64,000 bases of DNA from Paenibacillus sp. SY21-1 (GTDB lineage Bacteria; Bacillota; Bacilli; Paenibacillales; Paenibacillaceae): contig NZ_STGF01000028.1 in assembly GCF_005222705.1 (NCBI RefSeq), forward strand, positions 1 through 64,000, in the 5' to 3' direction. The notes under the pieces were generated by a model that did no database searches, had not been told where the DNA came from, and was given only the letters and a program-made list of their open reading frames with translations. Numbering within the stretch: position 1 is the first letter of the stretch; every line of letters starts with the position of its first letter. Shown here one piece after another: positions 26,604 through 35,037 of this stretch. The position numbers and the translations under genes are program-made.

Positions 26604-27958
26604 CACTCCGCAAACGGTTCACGCTGTTTACGATTTTTTGGCTTATTTTTATTTTGATTTTATTTAATATTTTTGTTTATTTTTACGTGATTAAAATTAC
26701 GACGGAGAGCGAAGAAGAGGTCATCGCCAACAAGGTGAACCTCATGCTCGAAAATCCCCGAATTCAGAGCGGCCGAGGGCTTAATACGCCGGAGCTGCTT
26801 AACGAATATTATAATGTCAACGAAATGATCCGGATTATCGTGCCGAACAATCGGGTCGTCAACATTACCGGCTCGGACCCTCAATTGCTACAACTGCCTG
26901 CCACGTTTGAAATTCAGCATCATACCGGCATGATTACGAAGGGCGGAGAACGGATTTTGTTCATGCGCGTGCCCTTGACTGATGGCAACCGGGTTATTGC
27001 GATGCTGGAGGTTAACCGCATTCTGGACGAGCTGGACAACTACCTGCAGGTGCTCGTGGCGGCTCTGAGCGTAACGAGCGGCGGAGCGATTCTATTTGCG
27101 ATATTCGGCACGTACTGGTTTACTTCGCGATTGACTGCGCCAATCCAGCAAATGGTCAATACGATGCGGGAAATCGACAGAAGCGGCAAGCTTAGGCAAA
27201 TTGAGCTGGCCTCGCGCGAGGAATCGCCGGAGCTGCTGCAGCTCGTACGCGCCTTCAATCAGATGATCGGACGCCTGGACCGCACCTTCGAGAAGCAGAA
27301 GCAATTTGTGGCAGACGCTTCGCACGAGCTGAAAACGCCGCTTACCGTAATCAGCAGCTATGCCGGCATGCTCAAACGATGGGGGCGAGACGACGAAACG
27401 TTGCGCGATGAAGCGATTGAAGCGATTGACAAAGAAGCGACCAGGCTGCAAAATCTAACCAAGTCGATGCTGATGCTTGCAGAGGCCGAGCAGGAGGACT
27501 GGATCAAAGCGGATTTGTTCGATGTGGTGCAGATGGTTGATGAGCTCTCGACGATGCTGCAAACGACGTTTGCCCGGCCGATACGCGTGAAGGCGATGTC
27601 AAAATCGGTTCGAATGGTTGGCGATAAGGATAAAATCAGGCAGCTGCTTGTCATCTTATTGGATAATGCCATTAAATATTCCAAGGAACCCATCGACATC
27701 ACGGTCTCCTTAAACCGCCATATCGTGAAAATTGAAGTAAAAGACAAAGGCATGGGCATTCCTGAAAATGAAATTCCGCATTTGTTCGAGCGTTTCTACC
27801 GCGTGGACGGAGCGAGGAGCCGTGCAACCGGTGGCGTCGGTCTCGGATTATCGATTGCGAAGCGAATCATTGATTTGCATGAGGGCAAGGTGGACGTATT
27901 CAGCTTGCCCGATCTAGGCACGACGATTACGCTGCAGTTCAAGCAGCGCAAAGGATAA
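26600..27958 (+). CDS. Sensor histidine kinase (ArlS-like)
   Basis: A 452-residue membrane kinase: helix 1 at about 8-30, a sensor region of about 120 residues outside the cell, helix 2 at about 150-172, HAMP, HisKA with H242 in ADASHELKTPL, and an ATPase domain with LDNAIKYS, DKGMGIP and VGLGLSIAK. It phosphorylates the regulator encoded just upstream. The general arrangement equals ArlRS-type pairs; the signal is unknown. Confidence 0.93.
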   Translation: MTLRKRFTLFTIFWLIFILILFNIFVYFYVIKITTESEEEVIANKVNLMLENPRIQSGRGLNTPELLNEYYNVNEMIRIIVPNNRVVNITGSDPQLLQLPATFEIQHHTGMITKGGERILFMRVPLTDGNRVIAMLEVNRILDELDNYLQVLVAALSVTSGGAILFAIFGTYWFTSRLTAPIQQMVNTMREIDRSGKLRQIELASREESPELLQLVRAFNQMIGRLDRTFEKQKQFVADASHELKTPLTVISSYAGMLKRWGRDDETLRDEAIEAIDKEATRLQNLTKSMLMLAEAEQEDWIKADLFDVVQMVDELSTMLQTTFARPIRVKAMSKSVRMVGDKDKIRQLLVILLDNAIKYSKEPIDITVSLNRHIVKIEVKDKGMGIPENEIPHLFERFYRVDGARSRATGGVGLGLSIAKRIIDLHEGKVDVFSLPDLGTTITLQFKQRKG

Positions 27959-27981
27959 CGATAGACAGGGGAATGTAACAG

Positions 27982-28842
27982 ATGAAATATCGTACAGCGG
28001 CCGTTCAATATGAGCTGGCGGATATCGGCTCGTTTGAGCAATTTGCCGAGCAAGTAACGCATTACGTGACTAACGCCTCGGAATACGGGGTGCAATTTTT
28101 ACTGTTTCCAGAATTTTTAACGACGCAATTGCTGTCGATTCCGGGCGAGAACGGGAAGCCGCTCGCCTTCGATCAACTGCCTGCATTTACAGAAGCCTAC
28201 ATCGCCTTGTTCCGGAAGCTCGCAGCGGAGTACAATATGTACATCGTGGGCGGTACGCATGTTTTGGAAGCAGGCGATGGAACGCTTCGCAACGCGGCCC
28301 ATCTGTTTCACCCGGACGGAAAGGTAGATGTGCAGCATAAGCTTCATTTGACGCCGGTCGAGGTGAAGGACTGGAGGATGTCGCCAGGCGAGGGATTAAA
28401 CGTCTTTGATACGGCATATGGGCGCATCGCGATGCTGACTTGCTATGACATTGAATTTCCGGAAATCGTGCGCATGGCTCGGGCCAAAGGTGCAGACGTC
28501 ATTTTTTGCCCGTCCTGCACGGACGACCGCCATGGCTTCTATCGAGTCAGATATTGCTGCCATGCGCGCACGGTGGAGAACCAAATATATATCGTGACGA
28601 CGGGAACAGTCGGCTCCTTGCGGAGAGTAGATTTTATGCGCGCCAATTTCGGCCAGGCTGCTATTCTCTCGCCCAATGACATTCCTTTTCCTCCAGCCGG
28701 CATTATCGGAGAAGGGGTCATTAACCACGATATGCTTGTCGTTGGGGATTTGGACTTGTCGCTGCTCGAAGAAGTGCGGGCCGCAGGCTCCGTCACGACA
28801 TGGCGAGATCGCCGTACCGATCTGTATTCCGATTGGAGCTGA
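27982..28842 (+). CDS. Carbon-nitrogen hydrolase (nitrilase superfamily)
   Basis: A 286-residue amidase-type enzyme with the catalytic triad E44 (LLFPEF), K120 (VQHKLHLTPVE) and C154 (MLTCYDIEFPE). It matches the nitrilase half of YhcX-like proteins, which in B. subtilis are single GNAT-nitrilase fusions. Here the acetyltransferase half is a separate gene directly downstream (28 bases). The substrate is unknown, presumably an amide of a small metabolite. ATG 27982 follows AGGGGAATG. It lies 23 bases behind the histidine kinase and could share its transcript. Confidence 0.9.
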   Translation: MKYRTAAVQYELADIGSFEQFAEQVTHYVTNASEYGVQFLLFPEFLTTQLLSIPGENGKPLAFDQLPAFTEAYIALFRKLAAEYNMYIVGGTHVLEAGDGTLRNAAHLFHPDGKVDVQHKLHLTPVEVKDWRMSPGEGLNVFDTAYGRIAMLTCYDIEFPEIVRMARAKGADVIFCPSCTDDRHGFYRVRYCCHARTVENQIYIVTTGTVGSLRRVDFMRANFGQAAILSPNDIPFPPAGIIGEGVINHDMLVVGDLDLSLLEEVRAAGSVTTWRDRRTDLYSDWS

Positions 28843-28870
28843 CCGCTAAGCGAATGAGAGGGTGGTGCAG

Positions 28871-29530
28871 ATGCACAAAACCTTGTATGTCATCAAGGAC
28901 GATAAACCCGAAAAGGCAATTATTCGAACGTATGGTCCTCATGATTTTACAGGCTTAATCGATATTCAAAGAGCGTGCTTTCCTCCGCCGTTTCCGGAAG
29001 AGCTATGGTGGAGCAAAGAGCAGCTGGGCGAGCATGTCGACAGATTTCAGGCCGGCGCTCTCTGCGCAGAAGCCGGGGGCAGGCTGATTGGCTCGATGAC
29101 GGGCTTAATCGTGAATATGAGCGATTATGGAGCCAAGCACAGCTGGGAAGCCGTAACGGATAACGGATACATACGCAATCACAATCCGGATGGAGATACG
29201 CTCTACGTGGTCGATATTTGTGTGCTGCCGGAATACCGGAAGTCAGGCGTGGGCAAATGGCTTATGCAGTCGATGTACGAGACGGTAGTGCAGCTAGGCC
29301 TGGAGAGATTGCTTGGAGGCGGGCGGATGCCGGGGTACGGAGCTTATGCGGATCAGTTAAGTCCCGAGGAATATGTCCAGCATGTCATAAGCGGGAAGCT
29401 GAAGGACCCGGTCGTTACGTTTCTGATGCGCTGCGGACGAATGCCTGTCGGATTAGCGCATGACTATTTGGAAGACGAGCAATCACGGAATTGCGCCGTC
29501 ATTATGGAATGGAAAAATCCGTTTAAATAA
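28871..29530 (+). CDS. GNAT acetyltransferase (YhcX N-terminal-half type)
   Basis: A 219-residue GNAT protein. The acetyl-CoA site is VVDICVLPEYRKSGVGKWL. Flanking stretches IQRACFPPPF, GYIRNHNPDGDTLY and GGGRMPGYGAYAD are those of the acetyltransferase part of YhcX-type fusions. With the preceding nitrilase it seems to form the two-gene version of that enzyme, in swapped order. I chose ATG 28871, with GAGAGGG at good distance; GTG 28862 falls inside the ribosome site. Confidence 0.85.
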   Translation: MHKTLYVIKDDKPEKAIIRTYGPHDFTGLIDIQRACFPPPFPEELWWSKEQLGEHVDRFQAGALCAEAGGRLIGSMTGLIVNMSDYGAKHSWEAVTDNGYIRNHNPDGDTLYVVDICVLPEYRKSGVGKWLMQSMYETVVQLGLERLLGGGRMPGYGAYADQLSPEEYVQHVISGKLKDPVVTFLMRCGRMPVGLAHDYLEDEQSRNCAVIMEWKNPFK

Positions 29531-29547
29531 AGGAGAATGAAGCTATC

Positions 29548-30222
29548 ATGCTAACCTATCACCGGATTACGACGATTGAAGATCCTCGCTTTGCCGCATT
29601 GCACCAATTGCTTGAAACCATATTCCCGCCTGCGGAGGTGCTCGCATACGAATTGTGGCGCGAGCCGCTTGAGGATGAAACGATCCATGTGTATGTGGCG
29701 ATCGACGGCGATGAAGTTGTCGGAGCGACCGAATACCGCTATTATCCGGACTTGCGCGTGGCGATGACCGATTTCACCATTATCGGCAAGCCTGGGCTTG
29801 GCGTCGGCAGATTTTTGCTGCGCAGCCGTGAGCGCGATTTGGCTAAACTGGCGGAGCAGTCGGGAACGCAATCTATCGGCATGTTCGCAGAAATTTATGA
29901 TCCTTACCGGGCTGAAGAGCATGGGTTCGGAGGCGTCTCTCCGATGAATCCGATCGTCCGGCGCGAAGTGCTTTCTCATATCGGCTATAAGCGTCTTCAG
30001 CTGTCCTACGTTCATCCGTCATGGGACCACGAAGGACAAGCGGTAACGGAGCTTGATCTGGGCTTCCTGCCAGCCGACGAGAATCAAACCGCGATCGATG
30101 CGGCTCTTGTAGCAGAGTTTTTGGAAACCTATTATGTCGCGCTTCCTAACAAGCCTAAAGAGTGGCTGGCTATGATGGAGCACATTCGCTCGTCTACATC
30201 GATCGAATTGCTTCCGCTATGA
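29548..30222 (+). CDS. GNAT-family acetyltransferase
   Basis: A 224-residue GNAT-like protein. The central part, VYVAIDGDEVVGATEYRYYPDLRVAMTDF (two runs either side of residue 60), followed by IGKPGLGVGRFLLRSRE, is a recognisable if weakly conserved acetyl-CoA fold. It starts 17 bases after the previous GNAT with AAAGGAG and overlaps the next gene by four bases (ATGA at 30219). The substrate is unknown. The tight packing implies one pathway with the nitrilase, the first GNAT and the phosphodiesterase. Confidence 0.75.
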   Translation: MLTYHRITTIEDPRFAALHQLLETIFPPAEVLAYELWREPLEDETIHVYVAIDGDEVVGATEYRYYPDLRVAMTDFTIIGKPGLGVGRFLLRSRERDLAKLAEQSGTQSIGMFAEIYDPYRAEEHGFGGVSPMNPIVRREVLSHIGYKRLQLSYVHPSWDHEGQAVTELDLGFLPADENQTAIDAALVAEFLETYYVALPNKPKEWLAMMEHIRSSTSIELLPL

Positions 30223-30995
30223 CGACCCTCACGTTCCGCGGGACGGGCGATTCCATGGGGGTACCCCGTGTTTATTGCGATTGCGAAGTTTGCGGAGAAG
30301 CCCGCACCGGGGGCGTCAACCGACGGCTTCGGTCTTCCTTGCAAATCGAGGATGAGCAAGCCGGCACCGTATGGATCGATTGCGGGCCCGATTGGGGCGC
30401 CCAAATGCAAGCGGCCGGCCTAAGACAGATAAAAACGATGCTAGTTACGCACGCCCATTTCGACCATATCGGAGGATTGGTGGAGTGGGCGGATGCATGC
30501 CGCTGGACAGGCGAGCGGGGGACGGCCTATGTGCCGGAAGAGGTTATTCCTGAGATTCTGGCCCGATTCCCGTGGCTGTCCCGTCACATCGATTTTTTAC
30601 CGTTCGAAAGTGCGCTGCGGCTCGGTTCATGGAGCGTGACGAGCTGGCGAGTGCATCACGGCAAAAACGGATACGCGTACGCATTTCGCTTTGCGCATCT
30701 TGCAACCGGCTTTTGCTGGGCGTATTGCTCGGATGCGATCGGCCTGACTGACGAGCAGCAGCAGCCCTTGTATGGACTCGATCTGCTGATTTTGGGCACC
30801 AGCTTTTACAAGGAGCCGTTTGCTTATGAAACTAGGTCCGTTTATGACGTAGTCGAGGCGATTGAGCTTACAGCCAAATGGGGTGCTTCCCGCACGCTGC
30901 TCACGCATATGTCCCACGACATCGATTTGCGGCGCGATTATGCATTGCCGGCACGGATGTCGTTTGCTTATGCGGGGCTTGAGGTCCGCCTTTAG
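30219..30995 (+). CDS. MBL-fold phosphodiesterase (PhnP-like)
   Basis: A 258-residue metallo-beta-lactamase-fold hydrolase. It carries the metal motif THAHFDH, a GTGDSMGVPR start, a Cys-x-Cys-x2-Cys group (DCEVCGEAR together with YCDC) as in PhnP, and LLTHMSHD near the end. PhnP opens phosphoribosyl 1,2-cyclic phosphate; whether this protein shares that substrate is not known. ATG 30219 overlaps the GNAT stop. It is the last gene of the run beginning with the nitrilase. Confidence 0.82.
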   Translation: MTTLTFRGTGDSMGVPRVYCDCEVCGEARTGGVNRRLRSSLQIEDEQAGTVWIDCGPDWGAQMQAAGLRQIKTMLVTHAHFDHIGGLVEWADACRWTGERGTAYVPEEVIPEILARFPWLSRHIDFLPFESALRLGSWSVTSWRVHHGKNGYAYAFRFAHLATGFCWAYCSDAIGLTDEQQQPLYGLDLLILGTSFYKEPFAYETRSVYDVVEAIELTAKWGASRTLLTHMSHDIDLRRDYALPARMSFAYAGLEVRL

Positions 30996-31231
30996 CTATT
31001 GACAATCGTCTGTGCGGAAAGTAAGCTGTAGAGGCAAGGATTTGATGATCTAAAGGGGAAATTTTAATGTTTGCGAGTGTCCATAACTCATAATTGGATA
31101 AGGTTGGGTGTACGAAATGAAGCCTGCAAGTGCGTTTTCTGCGCGCTAAAGCCAGGTTTATTTGGTCATCTGACGCCATGAGTTCTGGACATGTGAATTT
31201 CCGCCTGAATGATGTATGATTTCGGCCGAAG

Positions 31232-31260
31232 CACCGTGTTTTTCAGCACGGTGTTTTTTT
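31232..31260 (+). terminator. First terminator in the 31 kb gap
   Basis: Stem CACCGTG (31232-31238) and CACGGTG (31247-31253), eight-base loop, then seven Ts. It lies 237 bases after the stop of the phosphodiesterase gene. Confidence 0.85.
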
Positions 31261-31332
31261 GTATCCAATTTTGGATACTCGTTTGTGAAGTTCGCTTCTA
31301 TAGAGGCGGCCGCAGACGCCGAAATGGTGCGG

Positions 31333-31375
31333 GACAGGGAAGGAACGCTCATGCGCTCCTTCCCTGTCTTTTTTT
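31333..31375 (+). terminator. Second terminator in the 31 kb gap
   Basis: Twelve-base perfect stem GACAGGGAAGGA (31333-31344) and TCCTTCCCTGTC (31357-31368), with an extra CGC/GCG pair group in the loop, then seven Ts. It lies only 30 bases before the MutS2-like start codon. Confidence 0.9.
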
Positions 31376-31405
31376 GCTTAACAAGATGAAAAGGAGTGAT
31401 TGTAC

Positions 31406-33346
31406 GTGAATGAAACGACGTATCGCAAGCTTGAGCTTGACCGCATACTGGAGAAGCTTACCGGGATGTGCATATCCTCTGCCGGCAAAAAGCTTGCAGA
31501 ACGGCATCGCCCGAGCGCCTTGCGCGGGCAAGCGGAGGCATGGCTGCAAGAGACATACGAGGCCGCATGCCTGTTGGAAAGCGGGGCAAGCGTTCCCTTG
31601 TCTCCGATGGAAGGAATCGATTCTTTTCTGGCATTAATCGGAAAAGGCCGAATTTATACGGAATCCGAGCTGGAGCAGCTGGCTGTGTGGCTCGTTTCGG
31701 TTTCCCAAATGAAAAAATATATGGCGAGCAAATCGAACATTGCTCCGACGATTTCCACCTATGCCGAGTCGATGGATGATTGTCCGGTGCTGCGCGCGGA
31801 ATTAAACCGCTGTATTCGTTTTGGGCAGCTGACCGATCAGGCAAGCGCTGAGCTTGCTCATATACGCCGCCATATGTATGCAACGGAAGAAAAAATAAGC
31901 CGCAAGCTTGAGCAGGCGTTGAGCAAGTATCGCGCCTCGCTTCAGGAATATGTGGTTAGCAAGCGGAAGGACCGCTTTGTTATTGCCGTGAAACGCGAGC
32001 TAAGAAAGCAGGTGCCGGGCACAGTGCTGGACGAATCGGCCAGCGGACAAACGCTGTTCGTAGAGCCGCATGACGTGGCTGAGCTGCAAGCGGAGCTTCA
32101 GCAATGGAAAGCGGCGGAGGAGCAGGAGCGGACGGTTATTCTGGCGTTGCTATCTGAAGCGGCGGAGGGATTCGCGAATGAGCTCAAACAAAATCTGGAT
32201 GCGATGGCGGCATTAGACTTCATTCTGGCTCGCGCCAAGCTGTCGCTTTCCTTCGGCGGCAAGCGGGTGCAGCTTACGGATGAGCCGATGATCCGCTTGA
32301 TTGGAGCCCGGCATCCGTTGCTCGGAGCAGACAGCGTGCCGCTGACCGTAGAGCTTGGAATCGGCTGGAAGCAATTGATCATCACGGGCCCTAACACAGG
32401 CGGGAAAACCGTAACGCTCAAGACGATCGGCTTGCTGACGCTAATGGCGCAATCCGGGCTGCTTATTCCGGCCGAGCAGGGCAGCGTAGTCGGAGCGCTG
32501 GAGCATGTCATTGCGGATGTTGGCGACGGACAAAGCTTGGAGCAATCGCTAAGCACCTTTTCCTCGCATATACGCGTATTGACGGAGATGCTGACGCATG
32601 CAGGCCCGAGGGCGCTGCTTCTGCTTGATGAAATGGCGGCGGGCACCGATCCGTCGGAGGGAATCGCGCTTTCGATTGCCCTGCTTGAAAAGCTGCTGGA
32701 GAGGGGGGCGCTCGTCGTTGCGACGACGCATTTTAATGAGATTAAAACGTTCGCTTCCCACATGCCTGGCTGCCAGAATGGCAGAATGGCGTTTGATCCA
32801 TTATCGTTAAAGCCCTTGTATGTGCTGGAAATGGGTGAGGCGGGAGATAGCCATGCTTTTGCCATAGCCAGAAGGTACGGCTTGTCGGAAGAGGTGCTGC
32901 AGCGAGCGGAACGCTTGCTCATCAGGAAGCGTCAGCCGGAAATGGAGGCGGGGGTTGAAATCCAGCCATGGTTGCAACCCGCTGCCGTGCATGCCAAACG
33001 ACCTGTTGAACGCGCACGCGGAGGAGAAGAACGCCCGCGCAAGCTTGTGAAAGCGTTGGAGCAAGGCGATGCCGTCTGGATTTACCCGCTGAAACGATTG
33101 GGAATCGTATTCCGCCCGGCGGATGAGCGAGGAAACGTGATTGTGCAGGTCCAGAAGCAGAAGCTGACCTTTAATCAAAAGCGATTAAAGCTGCATATTG
33201 AACGGGAGGAGCTATACCCTGGAGAGGATTATGATCTGGATATCGTATTTGAGACGAAGCAGAATCGAAAAAACCGCAAGCTGATGAGCCGCAAGCATGT
33301 GGAAGGGCTTATGATTGAAACGCCCGATCCGGATAAGCTTCCTTAA
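31406..33346 (+). CDS. MutS2-like ATPase without Smr domain
   Basis: A 646-residue protein of the MutS family. Residues about 1-300 are the helical lever/clamp-like core, followed by the ATPase: Walker A GPNTGGKT (328-335), Walker B LLLLDEMAAGTDPSEG (D408, E409), then VVATTHFNEIK. After about 540 the usual MutS2 KOW-like segment is present (KRLGIVFRP), but the C-terminal Smr nuclease domain is missing; MutS2 is normally near 780 residues. It may act on branched DNA or collided ribosomes without cutting. GTG 31406 is nine bases after AAGGAG; TTG 31400 is too close. A full MutS2 may exist elsewhere in the genome. Confidence 0.88.
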   Translation: MNETTYRKLELDRILEKLTGMCISSAGKKLAERHRPSALRGQAEAWLQETYEAACLLESGASVPLSPMEGIDSFLALIGKGRIYTESELEQLAVWLVSVSQMKKYMASKSNIAPTISTYAESMDDCPVLRAELNRCIRFGQLTDQASAELAHIRRHMYATEEKISRKLEQALSKYRASLQEYVVSKRKDRFVIAVKRELRKQVPGTVLDESASGQTLFVEPHDVAELQAELQQWKAAEEQERTVILALLSEAAEGFANELKQNLDAMAALDFILARAKLSLSFGGKRVQLTDEPMIRLIGARHPLLGADSVPLTVELGIGWKQLIITGPNTGGKTVTLKTIGLLTLMAQSGLLIPAEQGSVVGALEHVIADVGDGQSLEQSLSTFSSHIRVLTEMLTHAGPRALLLLDEMAAGTDPSEGIALSIALLEKLLERGALVVATTHFNEIKTFASHMPGCQNGRMAFDPLSLKPLYVLEMGEAGDSHAFAIARRYGLSEEVLQRAERLLIRKRQPEMEAGVEIQPWLQPAAVHAKRPVERARGGEERPRKLVKALEQGDAVWIYPLKRLGIVFRPADERGNVIVQVQKQKLTFNQKRLKLHIEREELYPGEDYDLDIVFETKQNRKNRKLMSRKHVEGLMIETPDPDKLP

Positions 33347-33367
33347 ATCAACATCGAACCAGCCGGT

Positions 33368-33392
33368 GACCTGACGTTCATAACGTCAGGTC
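33368..33392. terminator. Hairpin between convergent mutS2-like gene and thiN
   Basis: Eleven-base perfect stem GACCTGACGTT (33368-33378) and AACGTCAGGTC (33382-33392) with a three-base loop. There is no T tract on either side, so its role as a terminator is uncertain. Confidence 0.5.
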
Positions 33393-33489
33393 CTGCCAGA
33401 TGTACGCGGACAGCCGTTAATAAGCGGTGGCGGGCTACAATTTACGCTTGCGAGCAAGTCATGGCCGAGCTTGGCGTTGCCTGCTATGG

Positions 33490-34128
33490 TTAGTCCCTGC
33501 TCTGGATAACAAGCAGGCGCCCGGACGACAGCTCGATTGTGCCTTGCTCCTCCAGCAGCACATTGCTGATGCCGAGCGACTGGCCGATACGCAGCGTGGC
33601 ATCCTCAAGCGGATATTGAAAGCCGGTCAGCGTAATGCCCGTCACGATCGAGGACAACGGCAGCAGCGATACGGAAGGATAATCCGCCTTCGTCACCTCG
33701 GTCGATGTATCGATGAGTGTGATTTTGTTGTGTCCGTCTATGATAAAGGCTGGAATGCTCTGCTCTCCTGCAAGCGCAAGCAAATAAACATTGGCAAGCG
33801 AATGGTCAAAGCGCGTGCCCAGCGCGCCAAGCAGCACCACCTCGCGCGGCTTCATATCCAGCGCCAGCCGAAAGGCCATTTCGGTATCCGTGTAATCTTT
33901 GTCGATCGGATCGCAGGCCATGACCCTGCCGCTTTTGCTGTGGATGGCAACCAGCTCTTCAGCGGTCACGGAATCAAAATCTCCGATGGCAATATCGGGA
34001 CGATAGCCGTGTTCGACCAAAAAACGCGCTCCGCTATCCGCGCCAATTAGAAGATCACTGCTCTGAATCCATTCGGTCGCCCAGGCGCCTAGCTCTCCGC
34101 CGGTGCAAATGACAATGCGTTGCTGCAT
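33490..34128 (-). CDS. thiN: Thiamine pyrophosphokinase
   Basis: A 212-residue enzyme that transfers pyrophosphate from ATP to thiamine, giving thiamine diphosphate. Visible family marks: GADSGARFL, IAIGDFDSV, DPIDKDYTDTEMAF, LLGALGTRFDHSLANV. Length fits (about 215). I chose ATG 34128 (MQQRIVICTGG), which has AAAGGAA upstream; a longer reading adds an unrelated N-terminus. The product is the cofactor of the pyruvate dehydrogenase encoded 2.5 kb away. It converges on the MutS2-like gene. Confidence 0.92.
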   Translation of the reverse strand: MQQRIVICTGGELGAWATEWIQSSDLLIGADSGARFLVEHGYRPDIAIGDFDSVTAEELVAIHSKSGRVMACDPIDKDYTDTEMAFRLALDMKPREVVLLGALGTRFDHSLANVYLLALAGEQSIPAFIIDGHNKITLIDTSTEVTKADYPSVSLLPLSSIVTGITLTGFQYPLEDATLRIGQSLGISNVLLEEQGTIELSSGRLLVIQSRD

Positions 34129-34214
34129 AACGAATAGTTCCTTTCCGTAAAACGTCAATAGTGTAGTTGCGAAGAAAAAGGCAGGGCGTTGCTGCCTGTC
34201 CAAGGACAAGCCTT

Positions 34215-34223
34215 ATTTTAGCA
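34215..34223 (-). promoter_or_regulatory. Candidate extended -10 promoter of thiN
   Basis: Read on the minus strand: TGCTAAAAT (TG-n-TAAAAT), about 90 bases ahead of the thiN start. The -35 region is a T run. The leader between contains short inverted repeats but no recognisable TPP riboswitch. Confidence 0.4.
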
Positions 34224-34298
34224 TAACAACGTATGCGAAAAAATGAACATTTTGGGCAGTAAAGAATATATTTATACGTGTATTTGCGAAATTTGTCG

Positions 34299-34327
34299 TT
34301 GCGAAACGGGGAGCCGGGGGCTAAAAT
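34299..34327 (+). promoter_or_regulatory. Promoter of the TRIC channel / phosphatase operon
   Basis: TTGCGA (34299-34304), 17 bases, TAAAAT (34322-34327). The -35 hexamer is the second of two direct repeats TTGCGAAA (34284-34291 and 34299-34306), 15 bases apart. Confidence 0.55.
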
Positions 34328-34389
34328 GAGGTAGGAAAGTACCGTAGCATTATATCGGTACAACGAACGGGAAGCGGGGAACGACAGCG

Positions 34390-35037
34390 GTGGACATGGA
34401 TGTGTTTGCGATTTTCAGCATTATCGGCACGATTGCATTTGCGGTCAGCGGCGCGATTGTGGCGATGGAGGAAGAATATGACATTTTGGGTGTCTTCGTG
34501 CTGGGGCTGGTTACGGCTTTTGGCGGCGGTGTCATCCGGAATTTGTTAATCGGCATGCCTGTAACCTCATTATGGAATCAGGGGCATCTGTTTAAAATTG
34601 CAATGATTGCGATGACGATTGCCTTTTTGCTCCCGGTGGATTGGATACAGCGCTGGAGACGAAGCGAGGCTTTTTTTGATGCGATTGGACTCTCCGCGTT
34701 TGCCATCCAAGGCGCTTTGTACGCGACCCAGATGAAGCATCCGCTTAGCGCGGTGCTCGTTGCTGCCATGCTGACGGGGATTGGCGGAGGAATTATTCGC
34801 GACGTATTGGCTGGACGCAAGCCGCTTGTGCTAAAGGATGAAATTTATGCCGTATGGGCGATGCTGGCGGGCTTGCTCATCGGGATCGGCTGGTTCAAGA
34901 CAACGCTGGAGCTGCTGCTGCTGTTTGCCGTTATTATTACCTTTCGCATGTTGTCCGTCTACTTTAAATGGAAGCTGCCGCGCCGTTCACTCCGATTGCA
35001 GCAGACTGAAGCTAAACACAAGGGGGAAACGCTATGA
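34390..35037 (+). CDS. TRIC-family cation channel (UPF0126)
   Basis: A 215-residue membrane protein made of two similar halves of three helices plus a seventh helix, as in the bacterial trimeric intracellular cation channel family. The glycine motifs are seen in both halves: AFGGGVIRNLL and GIGGGIIRDVLAG. It likely passes monovalent cations. The GTG at 34390 lies ten bases after GGGGA; ATG 34396 is a possible alternative. The stop overlaps the next gene's start (ATGA, 35034). Confidence 0.88.
   Translation: MDMDVFAIFSIIGTIAFAVSGAIVAMEEEYDILGVFVLGLVTAFGGGVIRNLLIGMPVTSLWNQGHLFKIAMIAMTIAFLLPVDWIQRWRRSEAFFDAIGLSAFAIQGALYATQMKHPLSAVLVAAMLTGIGGGIIRDVLAGRKPLVLKDEIYAVWAMLAGLLIGIGWFKTTLELLLLFAVIITFRMLSVYFKWKLPRRSLRLQQTEAKHKGETL

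Larger units (their letters stand above)
30996..31405. other. 410-base intergenic region with two terminators
   Basis: No plausible gene on either strand. It holds TTGACA at 31000-31005 with a poor -10 (TAAGCT, 31022-31027), a terminator at 31232-31260, a palindrome TATCCAA-TT-TTGGATA at 31262-31277, and a second terminator at 31333-31375. A short untranslated transcript ending at the first terminator is possible. Confidence 0.5.

Noticed and set aside
33427..34050. 207-codon frame on the plus strand
   Set aside because: It is antisense to thiN, whose family motifs are clear, and has no ribosome site.
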